64,000 nt of DNA, taken from the NCBI GenBank assembly GCA_009911065.1, contig QXWR01000004.1:1-64000 (forward strand). The letters run 5' to 3'. This document shows positions 49,913 to 58,839 of this stretch, piece by piece; within the stretch, counting starts at the first letter, position 1; the number at the start of each line of letters is the position of its first letter. Both the position numbers and the translations under genes were made by a program. The notes beneath the pieces were generated by a model, which was not told the origin of the DNA, made no database searches, and saw only the letters and a program-made list of their open reading frames with translations. The stretch comes from Clostridiaceae bacterium (lineage in GTDB: Bacteria; Bacillota; Clostridia; Lachnospirales; Lachnospiraceae).

Positions 49913-50500
49913 ATGATTTCAGAAGAGTTTCGTGCGGCAGTTTCAGATAATAATCGTTTACGTGCAAGAGTTTTGCTGAAAGATTCTTTATTGTCAGACC
50001 CTACATTTAAACAATTTGATGAAATGTTATCTTACGTCAAAGATAAAATTCCAGATATTATGCTTCCTTTTGATGGGAAAAATTTAGAAAAGGATTCTTT
50101 AAAATGGAATAGAGAACTTATGAATTTGGAACTGGTTAAGCTGGTCAGCAATTTTTCCTGTGAAAGAGTGGACCATCTTAAAGCGGTTATTTCGAAAGTG
50201 ATAGTGGGAGAGATTCCAAAAAAAACTATGGAAAAAACAGAACAAAGTTCTGAAAATTCTCAAAATTGTAAAAAATCCGGTAATTCTACTTTCAAACCTT
50301 CTGAAATGGTATTGGCAGAGGTAAAGAAACGACATCATACACGGGCAATGAGCAAAATGACAAAAGCAGCTTCAGAAGTTTCTGAAATATTGCAGAATAC
50401 TCAGAAAAGGGGAAAGAAATGGCGGATGGATGATGTGGAAAAAATGGAACGTGCAGCAAAGATGATTTTGGAAGCAGCAAGGGAATTGCAGACATTGTAG
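49913..50500 (+). CDS. Hypothetical helical protein
   Basis: 195 residues, ATG behind AGGAGG. The N-terminal half (SEEFRAAVSDNNRLRARVLLKDSLLSDPTFKQFDEML) is helical; a polar linker (EKTEQSSENSQNCKKSGN) separates it from a basic C-terminal half (RHHTRAMSKMTKAASEVSEIL, WRMDDVEKMERAAKMILEAA). No family or motif is recognised. A protein-interaction or nucleic-acid role is possible. Confidence 0.55.
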   Translation: MISEEFRAAVSDNNRLRARVLLKDSLLSDPTFKQFDEMLSYVKDKIPDIMLPFDGKNLEKDSLKWNRELMNLELVKLVSNFSCERVDHLKAVISKVIVGEIPKKTMEKTEQSSENSQNCKKSGNSTFKPSEMVLAEVKKRHHTRAMSKMTKAASEVSEILQNTQKRGKKWRMDDVEKMERAAKMILEAARELQTL

Positions 50501-50670
50501 GAATCTGTAAGGATAGAATTTTAAGATTCAAATATATCTTAGAGAGTGTTTTAAAATTCCTTTCTGTCAAATGTGCTTTTCACATTGTGGGAGATTTTAA
50601 ATAAATGAAGGGAGAGCAGTAGGTTATGTTGACTGAATTTTCTTAATGTCTAATATTGACAAATTTCCCC

Positions 50671-50699
50671 TTTTCAATTTCGGCAAAATCCGCTATAAT
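50671..50699 (+). promoter_or_regulatory. Promoter of the small toxin-like gene
   Basis: TTTTCA (50671-50676), 17 bases, TATAAT (50694-50699). The transcript would have a leader of about 120 bases with CACACCT/AGGTGTG and CCTTTGG/CCAAAGG pairs that can mask the AAAGGAAGGAGG ribosome site. Confidence 0.55.
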
Positions 50700-50824
50700 A
50701 GAGAAATCAGAGGCAGACGAGCAAGCACTCCTTAGCTTGGAATCTTGCACACCTTTGGGACAGGCTTAAGAAACTTGGGCTTGTGCCACAGGTGTGTAAA
50801 CACCAAAGGAAGGAGGATTGGTCT

Positions 50825-50998
50825 ATGATTTTCCTTGAAATCCTTAGCTATATTGTGAGTATCTTGGCAGGCATGGTAACATTAGCCAAAGAGTGTAAAT
50901 CTTACATACAGCGTCAAAAAGGACGGACAGAAAAAGACCCATCAGCTAGCTTGGCGGCAACTGATGGGTCAAAAGACGATTGTTTAGACAATCGTTAA
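50825..50998 (+). CDS. TxpA/Fst-like small membrane toxin (type I TA)
   Basis: 57 residues from ATG 50825 behind AAAGGAAGGAGG; an in-frame extension to 50783 is unlikely. One membrane helix, FLEILSYIVSILAGMVTLA, is followed by a polar basic segment (KECKSYIQRQKGRTEKD) and a hydrophilic end, the plan of small type I toxins and holin-like peptides. The coding region for the tail contains a perfect hairpin that works as terminator on the other strand, where a good promoter produces an antisense RNA. The family assignment rests on this architecture rather than on direct homology. Confidence 0.65.
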   Translation: MIFLEILSYIVSILAGMVTLAKECKSYIQRQKGRTEKDPSASLAATDGSKDDCLDNR

Positions 50999-51040
50999 GT
51001 AGTCCCAAAGGGGTGGCAGCAACATCGCCACCCTTTTATG
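50931..51040 (-). ncRNA. Antisense RNA to the small toxin gene
   Basis: On the minus strand: -35 TTGACT (51069-51074), 17 bases, -10 TATGAT (51046-51051), start near 51039. It ends at GACCCATCAG/CTGATGGGTC (50970-50936) followed by TTTTT, a perfect 10-bp terminator inside the toxin gene. The roughly 110-base RNA would pair with the 3' end of the toxin mRNA, as RatA does with TxpA. Confidence 0.65.
51011..51038 (+). terminator. Terminator of the small toxin gene
   Basis: GGGTGGC (51011-51017) and GCCACCC (51027-51033) with a 9-base loop, followed by TTTTAT. It lies within the first bases of the antisense RNA, so both transcripts overlap. Confidence 0.75.
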
Positions 51041-51092
51041 TTTTTATCATAACATGATGAAAAACGAAAGTCAACCAAAATCGAAATAGTTT

Positions 51093-51752
51093 TTATTGGA
51101 ACGTAATTTCGATACCCGGATTATGAGAACCTCCGCTTAAATCCCCTCCTGCTAAAAAGCGGGTTACTATAGCGTCTTTTACTTTCACATCTGTATTCTC
51201 ATTGACATAATCTGCTATTTCATAACAAACTTGGTTTGTCATATCCAACATTCTTTTTTCATCCTCTTTTGTTGAAAAACTTTTTGTTCTGCACACTAAA
51301 TAGGTTGTATTACCACTTAAATGGCCATAGTCTAATTTTTCTTGTAATATTGCAAACAATTCTGTTCTTATTTCTTGATATAAAGAGTCATCAATATAAG
51401 GATTGGCCTCTGGTGAATAGTACTTTCCTTCCATTATGTATCGAGGCATTCCATTGTTTAATACAAGTTTTAACGTTTCAACATTCTTAGTCTGTACTAC
51501 ACCGTCAACTGTCCAAGCGCCGCTTTCGTTTACTGTATAATTGTCTGGTGTCGTAGCAGAAATTAAACAATAACCATTTTCATTGAAGTAGTAGCACTCT
51601 GCAATACCATCCTTATTAGGGTCAAGCCATTCCCATTGATTAATTGGATATGTATTATCGTCTTTTTGATAGCGCCATCTTCTTTGGGGGAGAAAATCAA
51701 AAGGCAAAGTGGCAGATTCCTTCCTCTCACACCTTGCCAAAACACGGTTCAC
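51093..51752 (-). CDS. Cell-wall-binding repeat-like protein, N-terminus doubtful
   Basis: 219 residues. NQWEWLDPNKDGIAECYYFNENGYCL and VNESGAWTVDGVVQTK resemble choline-binding/cell-wall-binding repeats, which anchor exported proteins. The next 130 residues are mixed and end GGSHNPGIEITFQ; they are unrecognised. A signal peptide is missing: the present start (MNRVLARCERKES) is preceded by a short ORF in another frame (MNKKIEKHSTFKSAETLKEV) and the other frames contain hydrophobic stretches, so the 5' part may be frameshifted or replaced. Confidence 0.5.
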   Translation of the reverse strand: MNRVLARCERKESATLPFDFLPQRRWRYQKDDNTYPINQWEWLDPNKDGIAECYYFNENGYCLISATTPDNYTVNESGAWTVDGVVQTKNVETLKLVLNNGMPRYIMEGKYYSPEANPYIDDSLYQEIRTELFAILQEKLDYGHLSGNTTYLVCRTKSFSTKEDEKRMLDMTNQVCYEIADYVNENTDVKVKDAIVTRFLAGGDLSGGSHNPGIEITFQ

Positions 51753-51854
51753 ACCTCTTTGAGTGTTTCCGCACTTTTAAAGGTGCTATGCTTTTCAATT
51801 TTCTTATTCATATTCAAGATTTATCTTCCTAATATTAAATTTCAAAACACAAAA

Positions 51855-51882
51855 AAACATCTGCCAAATGACAGATGTTTTT
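51855..51882 (-). terminator. Terminator of the tRNA unit
   Basis: AAACATCTG (51855-51863) pairs with CAGATGTTT (51872-51880); on the minus strand it is followed by seven T. It ends the tRNA-Ala/tRNA-Met transcript. Confidence 0.7.
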
Positions 51883-51884
51883 AG

Positions 51885-51958
51885 TAGCGGAAGGGAGATT
51901 TGAACTCTCGACACCACGGGTATGAACCGTGTGCTCTAGCCAACTGAGCTATTCCGCC
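51885..51958 (-). tRNA. tRNA-Met (CAT)
   Basis: 74 bases on the minus strand: acceptor GGCGGAA/TTCCGCT, D arm AGCTCAGTTGGCTAGAGC, anticodon arm CACGG-TTCATAC-CCGTG with CAT, T arm with GTTCAAATC. No CCA is encoded. It is an elongator-like Met tRNA by its acceptor pairs; the initiator form would have a mismatched first pair. Confidence 0.9.
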
Positions 51959-51962
51959 ACAA

Positions 51963-52035
<73 letters not shown>

Positions 52036-52393
52036 ATGTCAGGTACGAAAAGCATTATAGCACAGATTTTTGGATTTGTGAACCATATTTTTTCTTTTCT
52101 AATAATCACACAATATATTTCCTGAAATATCGGGTAGATATATGCAAAATATACAAAAATCTACATGAAAAAAGTTATATCACAAGATAAATCCTTTCTT
52201 ACGAGAAGAATAACATTATTTTCTGTTTGATGTAAAAAAATATAATTTGCTTATTTGACAAAATCGGTGTAAAATATGAAAATAGCTGATTTTGAATGTT
52301 TTTGAGGATTGGGGGAGTACAAAGTATGGGGTAATCCGGTATCAAAGACATCATTGTAAAAAGAGGTACAAATTTTAAGAAAGGATATAAACC
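52036..52393. other. AT-rich upstream region of luxS
   Basis: 358 bases between the tRNA pair and luxS. TTGACA occurs at 52255-52260 but no ideally spaced -10 follows. The last 100 bases end in AAGAAAGGA, the ribosome site of luxS. No gene or strong hairpin is seen. Confidence 0.3.
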
Positions 52394-52876
52394 ATGGAGA
52401 AAATAACAAGTTTTACCATCAATCATTTAAAACTGCTTCCTGGGATTTATGTGTCGCGGAAGGATAAGGCAGGAGAGGCCGTGGTCACTACGTTTGACAT
52501 TCGTATGACACAGCCGAATTATGAACCAGTTATGAATACGGCAGAAGTTCATACGATAGAACATTTAGGAGCAACTTATTTGCGCAATCATAAGGATTAT
52601 GCAGATCATGTGCTGTATTTTGGACCTATGGGATGCAGAACGGGTTTTTATCTGCTGCTTGCAGGCGACTATGAGTCAAAGGACATTGTACCTTTAATGG
52701 TGGATTTGTTTACTTTTATAAGAGATTTTCAGGGGGAGGTGCCAGGTGCATCTGCCAGGGATTGCGGAAATTATCTGGACATGAATCTGCCTATGGCAAA
52801 ATATCTGGCAGGACATTTCCTTCAGGAAACGCTGTTTGAAATGGATGAGAAGAGGCTGAATTATCCGGAGGATTAA
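52394..52876 (+). CDS. luxS: S-ribosylhomocysteine lyase
   Basis: 160 residues, complete. The zinc site HTIEHLG lies near residue 53 and a catalytic/zinc Cys in ARDCGNY near residue 124; VTTFDIRMTQPN, YFGPMGCRTGFYL and CGNYLDMNLPMAKYLA are further signatures. LuxS cleaves S-ribosylhomocysteine to homocysteine and DPD, the precursor of AI-2. It is the first gene of the core block behind the tRNAs. Confidence 0.95.
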   Translation: MEKITSFTINHLKLLPGIYVSRKDKAGEAVVTTFDIRMTQPNYEPVMNTAEVHTIEHLGATYLRNHKDYADHVLYFGPMGCRTGFYLLLAGDYESKDIVPLMVDLFTFIRDFQGEVPGASARDCGNYLDMNLPMAKYLAGHFLQETLFEMDEKRLNYPED

Positions 52877-52891
52877 GGAGGAAATGACAGA

Positions 52892-53413
52892 ATGCATGAT
52901 GATGTTTATCAGATGTATCTGGAAGAAATAAAGCGGATTCCTCCCTGTACGGCTAAGGAGGAGGAAATGCTTTTAGGGCTTGCAAAAAGCGGGGACAAGG
53001 CGGCGCGGGAGAGACTTCTGGAGGGGATGCTTCATTATGTGGTAAAGCTGGCAGGTGGATTCAGAAACCAGGGACTGCCAGCAGGAGATTTGGTTCAGGA
53101 GGCCAACATGGCACTTTTACTGGCGCTGGATCAATATGAAAGCGGGAATTTTCGGGAACAGGTAAAGGATCTGGTAGAAGAAAATCTAAATGCAGCCATT
53201 GAGATGCAGAAAAAGGAAAAACAGACAGAGGAAGAGATGGTTGCCCGGGTAAATGTGCTGAAGGATATTTCCGGAATGATGGCAGAGGAGCTGGGCCGGG
53301 AGGCCACGGTGGAAGAGCTGGCAGAGAAAATGAAGATGACAGTGGATGAGATTAAGGCGATCATGAAGCTGACTTTAGATGCCATGAGTGTCAGCCCAGA
53401 TGCTGAGATTTAA
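52892..53413 (+). CDS. Sigma-70-like protein, RpoD N-terminal part
   Basis: 173 residues behind GGAGG, 15 bases after luxS. VYQMYLEEIKRIPPCTAKEEEMLLGLAKSGDKAARERLLEGMLHYVVKLAGGFRNQGLPAGDLVQEANMALLLAL corresponds to sigma region 1.2 plus the start of region 2; the last 60 residues contain a region-3-like element (SGMMAEELGREATVEELAEKMKMTVDEIKAIMKL). The promoter-melting part of region 2 and region 4 are missing. It may be a regulator derived from a sigma factor. Frame and length are intact. Confidence 0.75.
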   Translation: MHDDVYQMYLEEIKRIPPCTAKEEEMLLGLAKSGDKAARERLLEGMLHYVVKLAGGFRNQGLPAGDLVQEANMALLLALDQYESGNFREQVKDLVEENLNAAIEMQKKEKQTEEEMVARVNVLKDISGMMAEELGREATVEELAEKMKMTVDEIKAIMKLTLDAMSVSPDAEI

Positions 53414-53434
53414 ACCAAGAGAGGGGAAAAGATC

Positions 53435-54238
53435 ATGTTTCCATATAAGTTTGGATTTATCGGGGCCGGTAATATGGGATTTGCCATTATGAAAGGTTTG
53501 GTTCAGTCTTTTCAGCCGGAAGACATTATTTTTTATGAAAAAAATGAACAGAGGGCAGAAGATGTAGCGGCTGCGATTGGGGCCAAAAAGGCAGACAGTG
53601 GTTTTGCCTGTGCGGATTCTTCCTGGTTTGTAGTTCTGGCGGTAAAGCCGCAGCAACTGGGGGCAGCTGTAAAAGAAATCCGTAATGGAATTACTGGAAA
53701 ACAGGTTTTGATTTCCATTGCTCCGGGAGTGACCATGGAAGATTTAAAGGAATATTTTGGACAAGACTGCCGGGTGGTTCGGGCTATGCCTAATACACCT
53801 GCACTGGTTGGGGAAGGTATGACCGGGGTTTGTTATGACCCGGAACGATTCTCAAAAGAGGAGCAGGAGTGCATCAAAGATTTTTTTGGATCCTTTGGGA
53901 AAATGGTATTGGTGGATGAGAAACTTATCAATGCAGTGGTATGTGTCAGCGGCAGTTCCCCTGCTTATGTGTATCTTTTTTTGGAGGCTCTGGCAGACAG
54001 CGGGGTAAAGTATGGGCTTCCGCGGAAGATGGCGTATGAGATGGCTGCCCAGGCAGTGCTTGGAAGCGCTAAGATGCTTCTGGAAACCGGACAGCATCCA
54101 GGCGCTTTGAAGGATCAGGTCTGTTCACCTGGAGGAACCACGATTGAGGCAGTAGCTGCTTTGGAGGAAAACGGATTTCGCAATGCAGTGATGAAGGGCT
54201 GTGACGCTTGTTATGCAAAGTGTGAGAATATCCGATAG
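53435..54238 (+). CDS. proC: Pyrroline-5-carboxylate reductase
   Basis: 267 residues behind AGAGGGG. Rossmann start FGFIGAGNMGFAIMKG, VVLAVKPQQL, ISIAPGVTMEDL, RAMPNTPALVGEGMTG, and the signature VCVSGSSPAYVYLFLEALADSGVKYGLPR in the C-terminal helical domain, followed by DQVCSPGGTTIEAV. It reduces pyrroline-5-carboxylate to proline with NAD(P)H. Complete and of normal length. Confidence 0.95.
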   Translation: MFPYKFGFIGAGNMGFAIMKGLVQSFQPEDIIFYEKNEQRAEDVAAAIGAKKADSGFACADSSWFVVLAVKPQQLGAAVKEIRNGITGKQVLISIAPGVTMEDLKEYFGQDCRVVRAMPNTPALVGEGMTGVCYDPERFSKEEQECIKDFFGSFGKMVLVDEKLINAVVCVSGSSPAYVYLFLEALADSGVKYGLPRKMAYEMAAQAVLGSAKMLLETGQHPGALKDQVCSPGGTTIEAVAALEENGFRNAVMKGCDACYAKCENIR

Positions 54239-54256
54239 AAGAAGATAGCATGAAAG

Positions 54257-54318
54257 ATCAAAACAACGAAAGAAAGAACAAACAAAAATCAAAACGACGA
54301 AAGAGGGAACAAACAAAA
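54257..54318 (+). repeat. Two copies of a 31-bp purine-rich repeat
   Basis: ATCAAAACAACGAAAGAAAG... (54257 on) recurs 31 bases later as ATCAAAACGACGAAAGAGGG..., both ending in GAACAAACAAAA. It fills the gap between proC and the NUDIX gene. Confidence 0.7.
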
Positions 54319-54338
54319 CAGGAAAGGTTGGGATAACG

Positions 54339-54902
54339 ATGGAAACCGGGGATTTAAAGAAGAGGGCTGCAATACAGCCTGTAATTCGGCTGAACCGTAA
54401 ACTGAAATTTACAGGAACTATTTTAAAGATCTACGAGGACACTGTGATAGCCAATGGCCATGAGGCTCATTGGGATTTTATTCATCACGACGGGGCTGCG
54501 GCTGTGGTGCCGGTTACAGCGGAGGGGAAGATTCTCATGGTACGCCAGTTTCGCAATGCCCTGGACCGGGAGACTTTAGAGATTCCAGCAGGCAAGCTGG
54601 ATGATCCCAAAGAGCCAAAGATTGAATGCGCTTACCGGGAGCTGGAGGAGGAAACCGGTTTTCGGTGCGATAAGCTGGAATATCTGATGAGTCTTAATAC
54701 TACCGTGGCTTTTTGCGATGAAGCCATTGACATATTTGTGGCCAGAAATCTGATTCCTTCTCATCAGCATTTAGATGAAGATGAAGAAATCTATGTGGAA
54801 GAATGGTCTGTGGAGGATTTACAAAAGCTGATTTATTCCGGAAAAATGACAGATGCTAAGACCGTGGCTGCAATTATGGCCTATGCTCAAAAATATTGCT
54901 AG
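54339..54902 (+). CDS. nudF: NUDIX hydrolase, ADP-ribose pyrophosphatase type
   Basis: 187 residues. The Nudix box is complete: AGKLDDPKEPKIECAYRELEEETGF (GX..REUxEExGU, with an insertion). AAVVPVTAEGKILMVRQFR and TLEIPAGKL upstream of it are typical of ADP-ribose pyrophosphatases of the NudF branch, which split ADP-ribose to AMP and ribose-5-phosphate. The order NUDIX, SpoIIM-like, xerD agrees with that of other spore-forming Firmicutes. Confidence 0.88.
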   Translation: METGDLKKRAAIQPVIRLNRKLKFTGTILKIYEDTVIANGHEAHWDFIHHDGAAAVVPVTAEGKILMVRQFRNALDRETLEIPAGKLDDPKEPKIECAYRELEEETGFRCDKLEYLMSLNTTVAFCDEAIDIFVARNLIPSHQHLDEDEEIYVEEWSVEDLQKLIYSGKMTDAKTVAAIMAYAQKYC

Positions 54903-55004
54903 ATTTTAATTTTCGCTTCACTTAGACAGAAGCACAAGTACAAAAAACAAAATGTCATAGGACGGTTTGTCTTTGCGTAGACTGATAAAAAACGGTAGTC
55001 AAAT

Positions 55005-55535
55005 ATGAGAAGGAAAAATCAGGGGATTTATCTGCTGTTTTGGATCAGCGCAGGGATAGTTTTAGCCACGATTGGCGCCAATCGGGTATTTGCTTCCGGG
55101 TTGGTGGACTATCGTTTGCTTTATCAGTATTTACTGGAAGGTTGGCAGAGCATGGCTGCAAGAGACTGGAAGTGTGTACTTCGGGTGTTGTCAGTACGTT
55201 TTTTTCAGACAGCTGTGGTGGAGCTGATTTGCAGGAGCCGCCTTCACCGGATTTTGCTCCCGCTGCTTCTTGTATGGGCTGGCTGCAGCCTTGGCTTTGC
55301 TTTGGTTCTTATGACCTGGTATCAGGGTGTTTTTGGACTGGTTGTCTTTCTTGTGTCGAATTTTCCCCATCAGTTGTTTTATGGGACCGCATGGGGAATT
55401 TTGATTTTTAAATGTCTGTCTGGATATGAGGTGCGCAGACGAATGTTTTGGGGGGCTGTGGCAGCTTTTTTGCTGTTTGGAATTTTGGCGGAGGTCCATG
55501 TAAATGGACGTTTGATTTCTTTTTTATTTTCATAA
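55005..55535 (+). CDS. SpoIIM-like membrane protein
   Basis: 176 residues with about five membrane helices: LLFWISAGIVLATIGA, FFQTAVVELI, ILLPLLLVWAGCSLGFALVLM, GVFGLVVFLVSNFPHQLFY, MFWGAVAAFLLFGILAEV. The helix order, the central region and the place between a NUDIX gene and xerD correspond to spoIIM, a part of the engulfment machinery (with SpoIID and SpoIIP). Sequence identity to the Bacillus protein is low by eye, so the assignment leans on context. Confidence 0.65.
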   Translation: MRRKNQGIYLLFWISAGIVLATIGANRVFASGLVDYRLLYQYLLEGWQSMAARDWKCVLRVLSVRFFQTAVVELICRSRLHRILLPLLLVWAGCSLGFALVLMTWYQGVFGLVVFLVSNFPHQLFYGTAWGILIFKCLSGYEVRRRMFWGAVAAFLLFGILAEVHVNGRLISFLFS

Positions 55536-55788
55536 TGGCAGGATATATACATATTTTCTTATTTTTGTGCTCAATAAGCCAAATCCCATGTTTGTATGAG
55601 CAATTGGCGGATGCTGGAAGGTATTTGTGTAAAATCACAAATGTGGGTCAAGTTAAGAGTTTGCAGTAGGGTAGTTGGCTTTGAAAATGACAAAATGAGA
55701 AGATGGAACAAATTGGATTTCTTAAAAAACAGGATATCATATAGGGAATGGATAGGTTAAAAAATATCGAAAAAAGGGGGATCGGGAT

Positions 55789-56646
55789 ATGTTGACAGAA
55801 ATAGACGGATTCATACATTACTTGGAAAATGTGAAAGAAGCATCAAAAAATACAGTGCTTTCTTACAGGCGTGATTTGGAACAGATGGCAGAATATATGG
55901 AGAAACAGGGGATTACAGATCTTGCCAGAGTGACTCGTACCAGTCTTAACTCTTATTTTTTATATTTAGAATCCCAGGGGAAAGCAGCGTCAACCATATC
56001 CCGGATTACAGCGTCAGTAAAAGCGTTTTTTCATTATCAGGTAAAAGAGGAAAAACTTCGGAAGGACCCTTCGGAGCTTTTGAAGGCGCCTAGAGTAGAG
56101 AAAAAAGCACCAGCTATTTTAACGGTGGAAGAAGTGGAGCGTTTTTTAAATCAGCCCAAGGGAGAGAATCCCAAGGAGCTTAGGGACAAGGCTATGTTGG
56201 AGCTTTTGTATGCAACCGGCATTCGGGTGTCAGAACTGATCGGCCTTCAGATGGGAGATTTGAATCTTCAGGTTGGATATATTACTTGCAGAGACGGTCA
56301 GAAAGAGAGAGCAGTTCCATTTGGAAAGGCAGCGAAACATGCTTTGAAGAACTATCTGGATCAGGCCAGAAGTTTTCTGGTACAGGGGGAAGATTCTTCC
56401 TGGCTTTTTACCAACTGTAAAGGAATGCCTATGTCTCGTCAGGGATTTTGGAAGATTGTAAAGCATTATGGGGAGATGGCTGGGATTCACACGGATATTA
56501 CTCCTCATGTGCTGCGTCATTCGTTTGCGGTCCATCTGATTCGGGGAGGAGCAGATTTACAGGCTGTAAGCACTTTAATGGGCCATGCAGGAATAGCCTC
56601 AACACAGATGTACAAAGACTATCTTTTACAGGAAACGCCGTGTTAG
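55789..56646 (+). CDS. xerD: Tyrosine recombinase XerD
   Basis: 285 residues. SAM-like N-terminal domain (IDGFIHYLENVKEASKNTVLSYRRDLEQM), then the catalytic domain with Arg in YATGIRVSELIGL, HVLRHSFAVHLIRGGADLQAV (HxxR) and the Tyr in GHAGIASTQMYKDY. Length and order (SpoIIM-like gene upstream) identify the chromosomal dimer-resolution enzyme, rather than an element integrase. The stop is followed immediately by topB. Confidence 0.9.
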   Translation: MLTEIDGFIHYLENVKEASKNTVLSYRRDLEQMAEYMEKQGITDLARVTRTSLNSYFLYLESQGKAASTISRITASVKAFFHYQVKEEKLRKDPSELLKAPRVEKKAPAILTVEEVERFLNQPKGENPKELRDKAMLELLYATGIRVSELIGLQMGDLNLQVGYITCRDGQKERAVPFGKAAKHALKNYLDQARSFLVQGEDSSWLFTNCKGMPMSRQGFWKIVKHYGEMAGIHTDITPHVLRHSFAVHLIRGGADLQAVSTLMGHAGIASTQMYKDYLLQETPC

Positions 56647-56695
56647 AGCGTGTTTGAAAATTTCGACACGTTTTAGAAGGGAAATTTTTATTTAT

Positions 56696-58795
56696 ATGGG
56701 AAAAATGTTATACATAGCCGAAAAACCAAGCGTTGCCCAGCAGTTTGCAGCGGCGCTGAAGATTTCAGGAAAGAGAGCAGACGGATACATTGAGTCTGCG
56801 GATACCATTGTGACCTGGTGCGTGGGGCATCTGATTACAATGAGTTATCCTGAGGCTTATGATCCGGGGCTGAAAAGGTGGAGTCTTCACACCCTGCCTT
56901 TTTTGCCAAAGGAATTTAAGTACCAGGTAATTGAAAATGTATCAAAACAGTTTAAGACTGTGAAAACTTTGCTGAACCGACCAGATGTGGACCAGATTTA
57001 TATTTGTACCGACTCTGGACGGGAAGGAGAGTATATTTATCGTCTGGTAGACCAGATGGCTAAGGTAAAAGGGAAAACCCGCAAAAGAGTGTGGATCGAT
57101 TCACAGACAGAAGAAGAAATTCTTCGGGGAATCCAGAATGCAAAAGACTGGAAAGATTATGACAATTTGGCGGCTTCTGCTTATTTAAGAGCAAAAGAGG
57201 ATTATCTTATGGGAATTAATTTTTCCCGTCTTCTGACGCTAAAATATGGACCAGCCATCTCCTCTTATATGAAGACAGAGCGGACGGTATTGTCTGTAGG
57301 GCGGGTGATGACCTGCGTGTTGGGAATGGTGGTGCGGAGAGAGCGGGAAATCCGCCAGTTTGTGAAAACGCCATTTTACCGGCTGGTAGGTGATTTTGAA
57401 TCTGGCGGACTGCATTTTGAGGGAGAATGGAGAAGCGCAGAAGGGTCTCGCTATTTTCAGTCCCCATATCTTTATAAGGACAATGGCTTTAAGGAACGAA
57501 AGTATCCAGAAGAGCTGATTGAGATTTTAAAGAAGAATCAACCATTGATGGCAGTTCTTTTAAAGATTGAAAAGAAAAAGGAGACCAAGAATCCGCCGCT
57601 TCTCTACAATCTGGCAGAACTTCAGAATGATTGTTCCAAAATGTTTAAAATCAGTCCGGATCAGACCTTGCAGATTGTACAGGAATTGTATGAGAAAAAA
57701 CTGGTGACGTATCCCAGGACAGATGCTCGTGTGTTATCTACGGCAGCAGCAAAGGAGATTCATAAAAACATCGGCGGTTTACAAAATTATTCGCCCGTAA
57801 AGAATTTTGCAGCAGAAATTTTGACAAAGGGCGCCTACAAAAATCTTGCAAAAACCAGGTATGTGAATGATAAACAGATTACAGATCACTATGCGATTGT
57901 GCCTACGGGTCAGGGATTTGGGGCGATGAAAAGCCTTTCTCTCTTGGCTGTAAAGGTGTATGAACTGATTACAAGACGTTTTTTGAGTATTTTTTATCCT
58001 GCAGCCATTTATCAGAAGTATACCCTTGAGATGGAGGTAGACCGGGAACACTTTTTTGCCGGATTCCGGGTGTTGAAGGATTTGGGATATTTGAAGGTGG
58101 CGCAGGTGGAAGGGGCCAAAAAGGCAGCAGATTCAGAAACAAAGCCAGGAGAAGGGAAGGAATCCAAAAAATCTGAGGAGAGTCAGGAGAAAGAGGATTC
58201 TGAGATGAACCGTAAAAATCAGGAAAATCCTGCGTTTATAGCCATGTTGGAGACCTTGAAAAAGGGAATGAAGCTTCCAGTCGGGGATTTGACGATCAAA
58301 GAAGGGGAGACTTCCCCGCCAAAGCGTTATTCTTCTGGTTCCATGATTCTTGCGATGGAGAATGCAGGACAGTTGATTGAGGACGAAGAGTTGCGTGCTC
58401 AGATTAAGGGAAGCGGAATCGGTACCAGCGCTACCCGCGCGGAGATTTTGAAAAAGCTTGTAAACATTCAATATTTGGCTTTAAACGGAAAGACCCAGGT
58501 GATTACTCCCACCCTTTTGGGGGAGCTGGTGTTTGATGTGGTCAATGCTTCCATCCGCCAACTTCTCAACCCGGAATTGACCGCCAGCTGGGAGAAAGGA
58601 CTGACCTATGTGGCAGAAGGAACCATTACCCCGGAAGAGTATATGAAAAAGCTGGAACATTTTGTGGCTGGCCGGACATACGGCGTTCTGAAATTGAATA
58701 ATGAGCATCAGCTTCGGGAATATTTTGAAACAGCAGGAAAGAACTATCAAAAACAGGCAGCAAAGGCAGGAGGAAAGAGTGGGAAAACTCGATGA
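56696..58795 (+). CDS. topB: DNA topoisomerase III
   Basis: 699 residues; AAGGGAAA at 56678-56685 supports ATG 56696. TOPRIM start MLYIAEKPSVAQQFAAAL, DSGREGEYIYRLV, AKEDYLMGINFSRLL, and the active-site Tyr in KKLVTYPRTDARVLS near residue 340. A charged, low-complexity insertion (SETKPGEGKESKKSEESQEKED) interrupts the later domain near residue 480. GSGIGTSATRAEILKKL and the C-terminal part without zinc fingers agree with bacterial TopB. It decatenates and relaxes single-stranded crossover DNA. Confidence 0.92.
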   Translation: MGKMLYIAEKPSVAQQFAAALKISGKRADGYIESADTIVTWCVGHLITMSYPEAYDPGLKRWSLHTLPFLPKEFKYQVIENVSKQFKTVKTLLNRPDVDQIYICTDSGREGEYIYRLVDQMAKVKGKTRKRVWIDSQTEEEILRGIQNAKDWKDYDNLAASAYLRAKEDYLMGINFSRLLTLKYGPAISSYMKTERTVLSVGRVMTCVLGMVVRREREIRQFVKTPFYRLVGDFESGGLHFEGEWRSAEGSRYFQSPYLYKDNGFKERKYPEELIEILKKNQPLMAVLLKIEKKKETKNPPLLYNLAELQNDCSKMFKISPDQTLQIVQELYEKKLVTYPRTDARVLSTAAAKEIHKNIGGLQNYSPVKNFAAEILTKGAYKNLAKTRYVNDKQITDHYAIVPTGQGFGAMKSLSLLAVKVYELITRRFLSIFYPAAIYQKYTLEMEVDREHFFAGFRVLKDLGYLKVAQVEGAKKAADSETKPGEGKESKKSEESQEKEDSEMNRKNQENPAFIAMLETLKKGMKLPVGDLTIKEGETSPPKRYSSGSMILAMENAGQLIEDEELRAQIKGSGIGTSATRAEILKKLVNIQYLALNGKTQVITPTLLGELVFDVVNASIRQLLNPELTASWEKGLTYVAEGTITPEEYMKKLEHFVAGRTYGVLKLNNEHQLREYFETAGKNYQKQAAKAGGKSGKTR

Positions 58796-58839
58796 AGTTT
58801 TCCCGATCTATTTATGCCTTGGAAAGGAATAATAAAAAT

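Noticed and set aside
55040-55411. 123-residue ORF overlapping the SpoIIM-like gene
   Set aside because: Different frame, Cys/Trp-rich composition typical of a shadow; the SpoIIM-like frame has the membrane helices.
55789-56646. Integrase of a mobile element
   Set aside because: Length, context behind a SpoIIM-like gene and lack of an accessory neighbour indicate chromosomal XerD.
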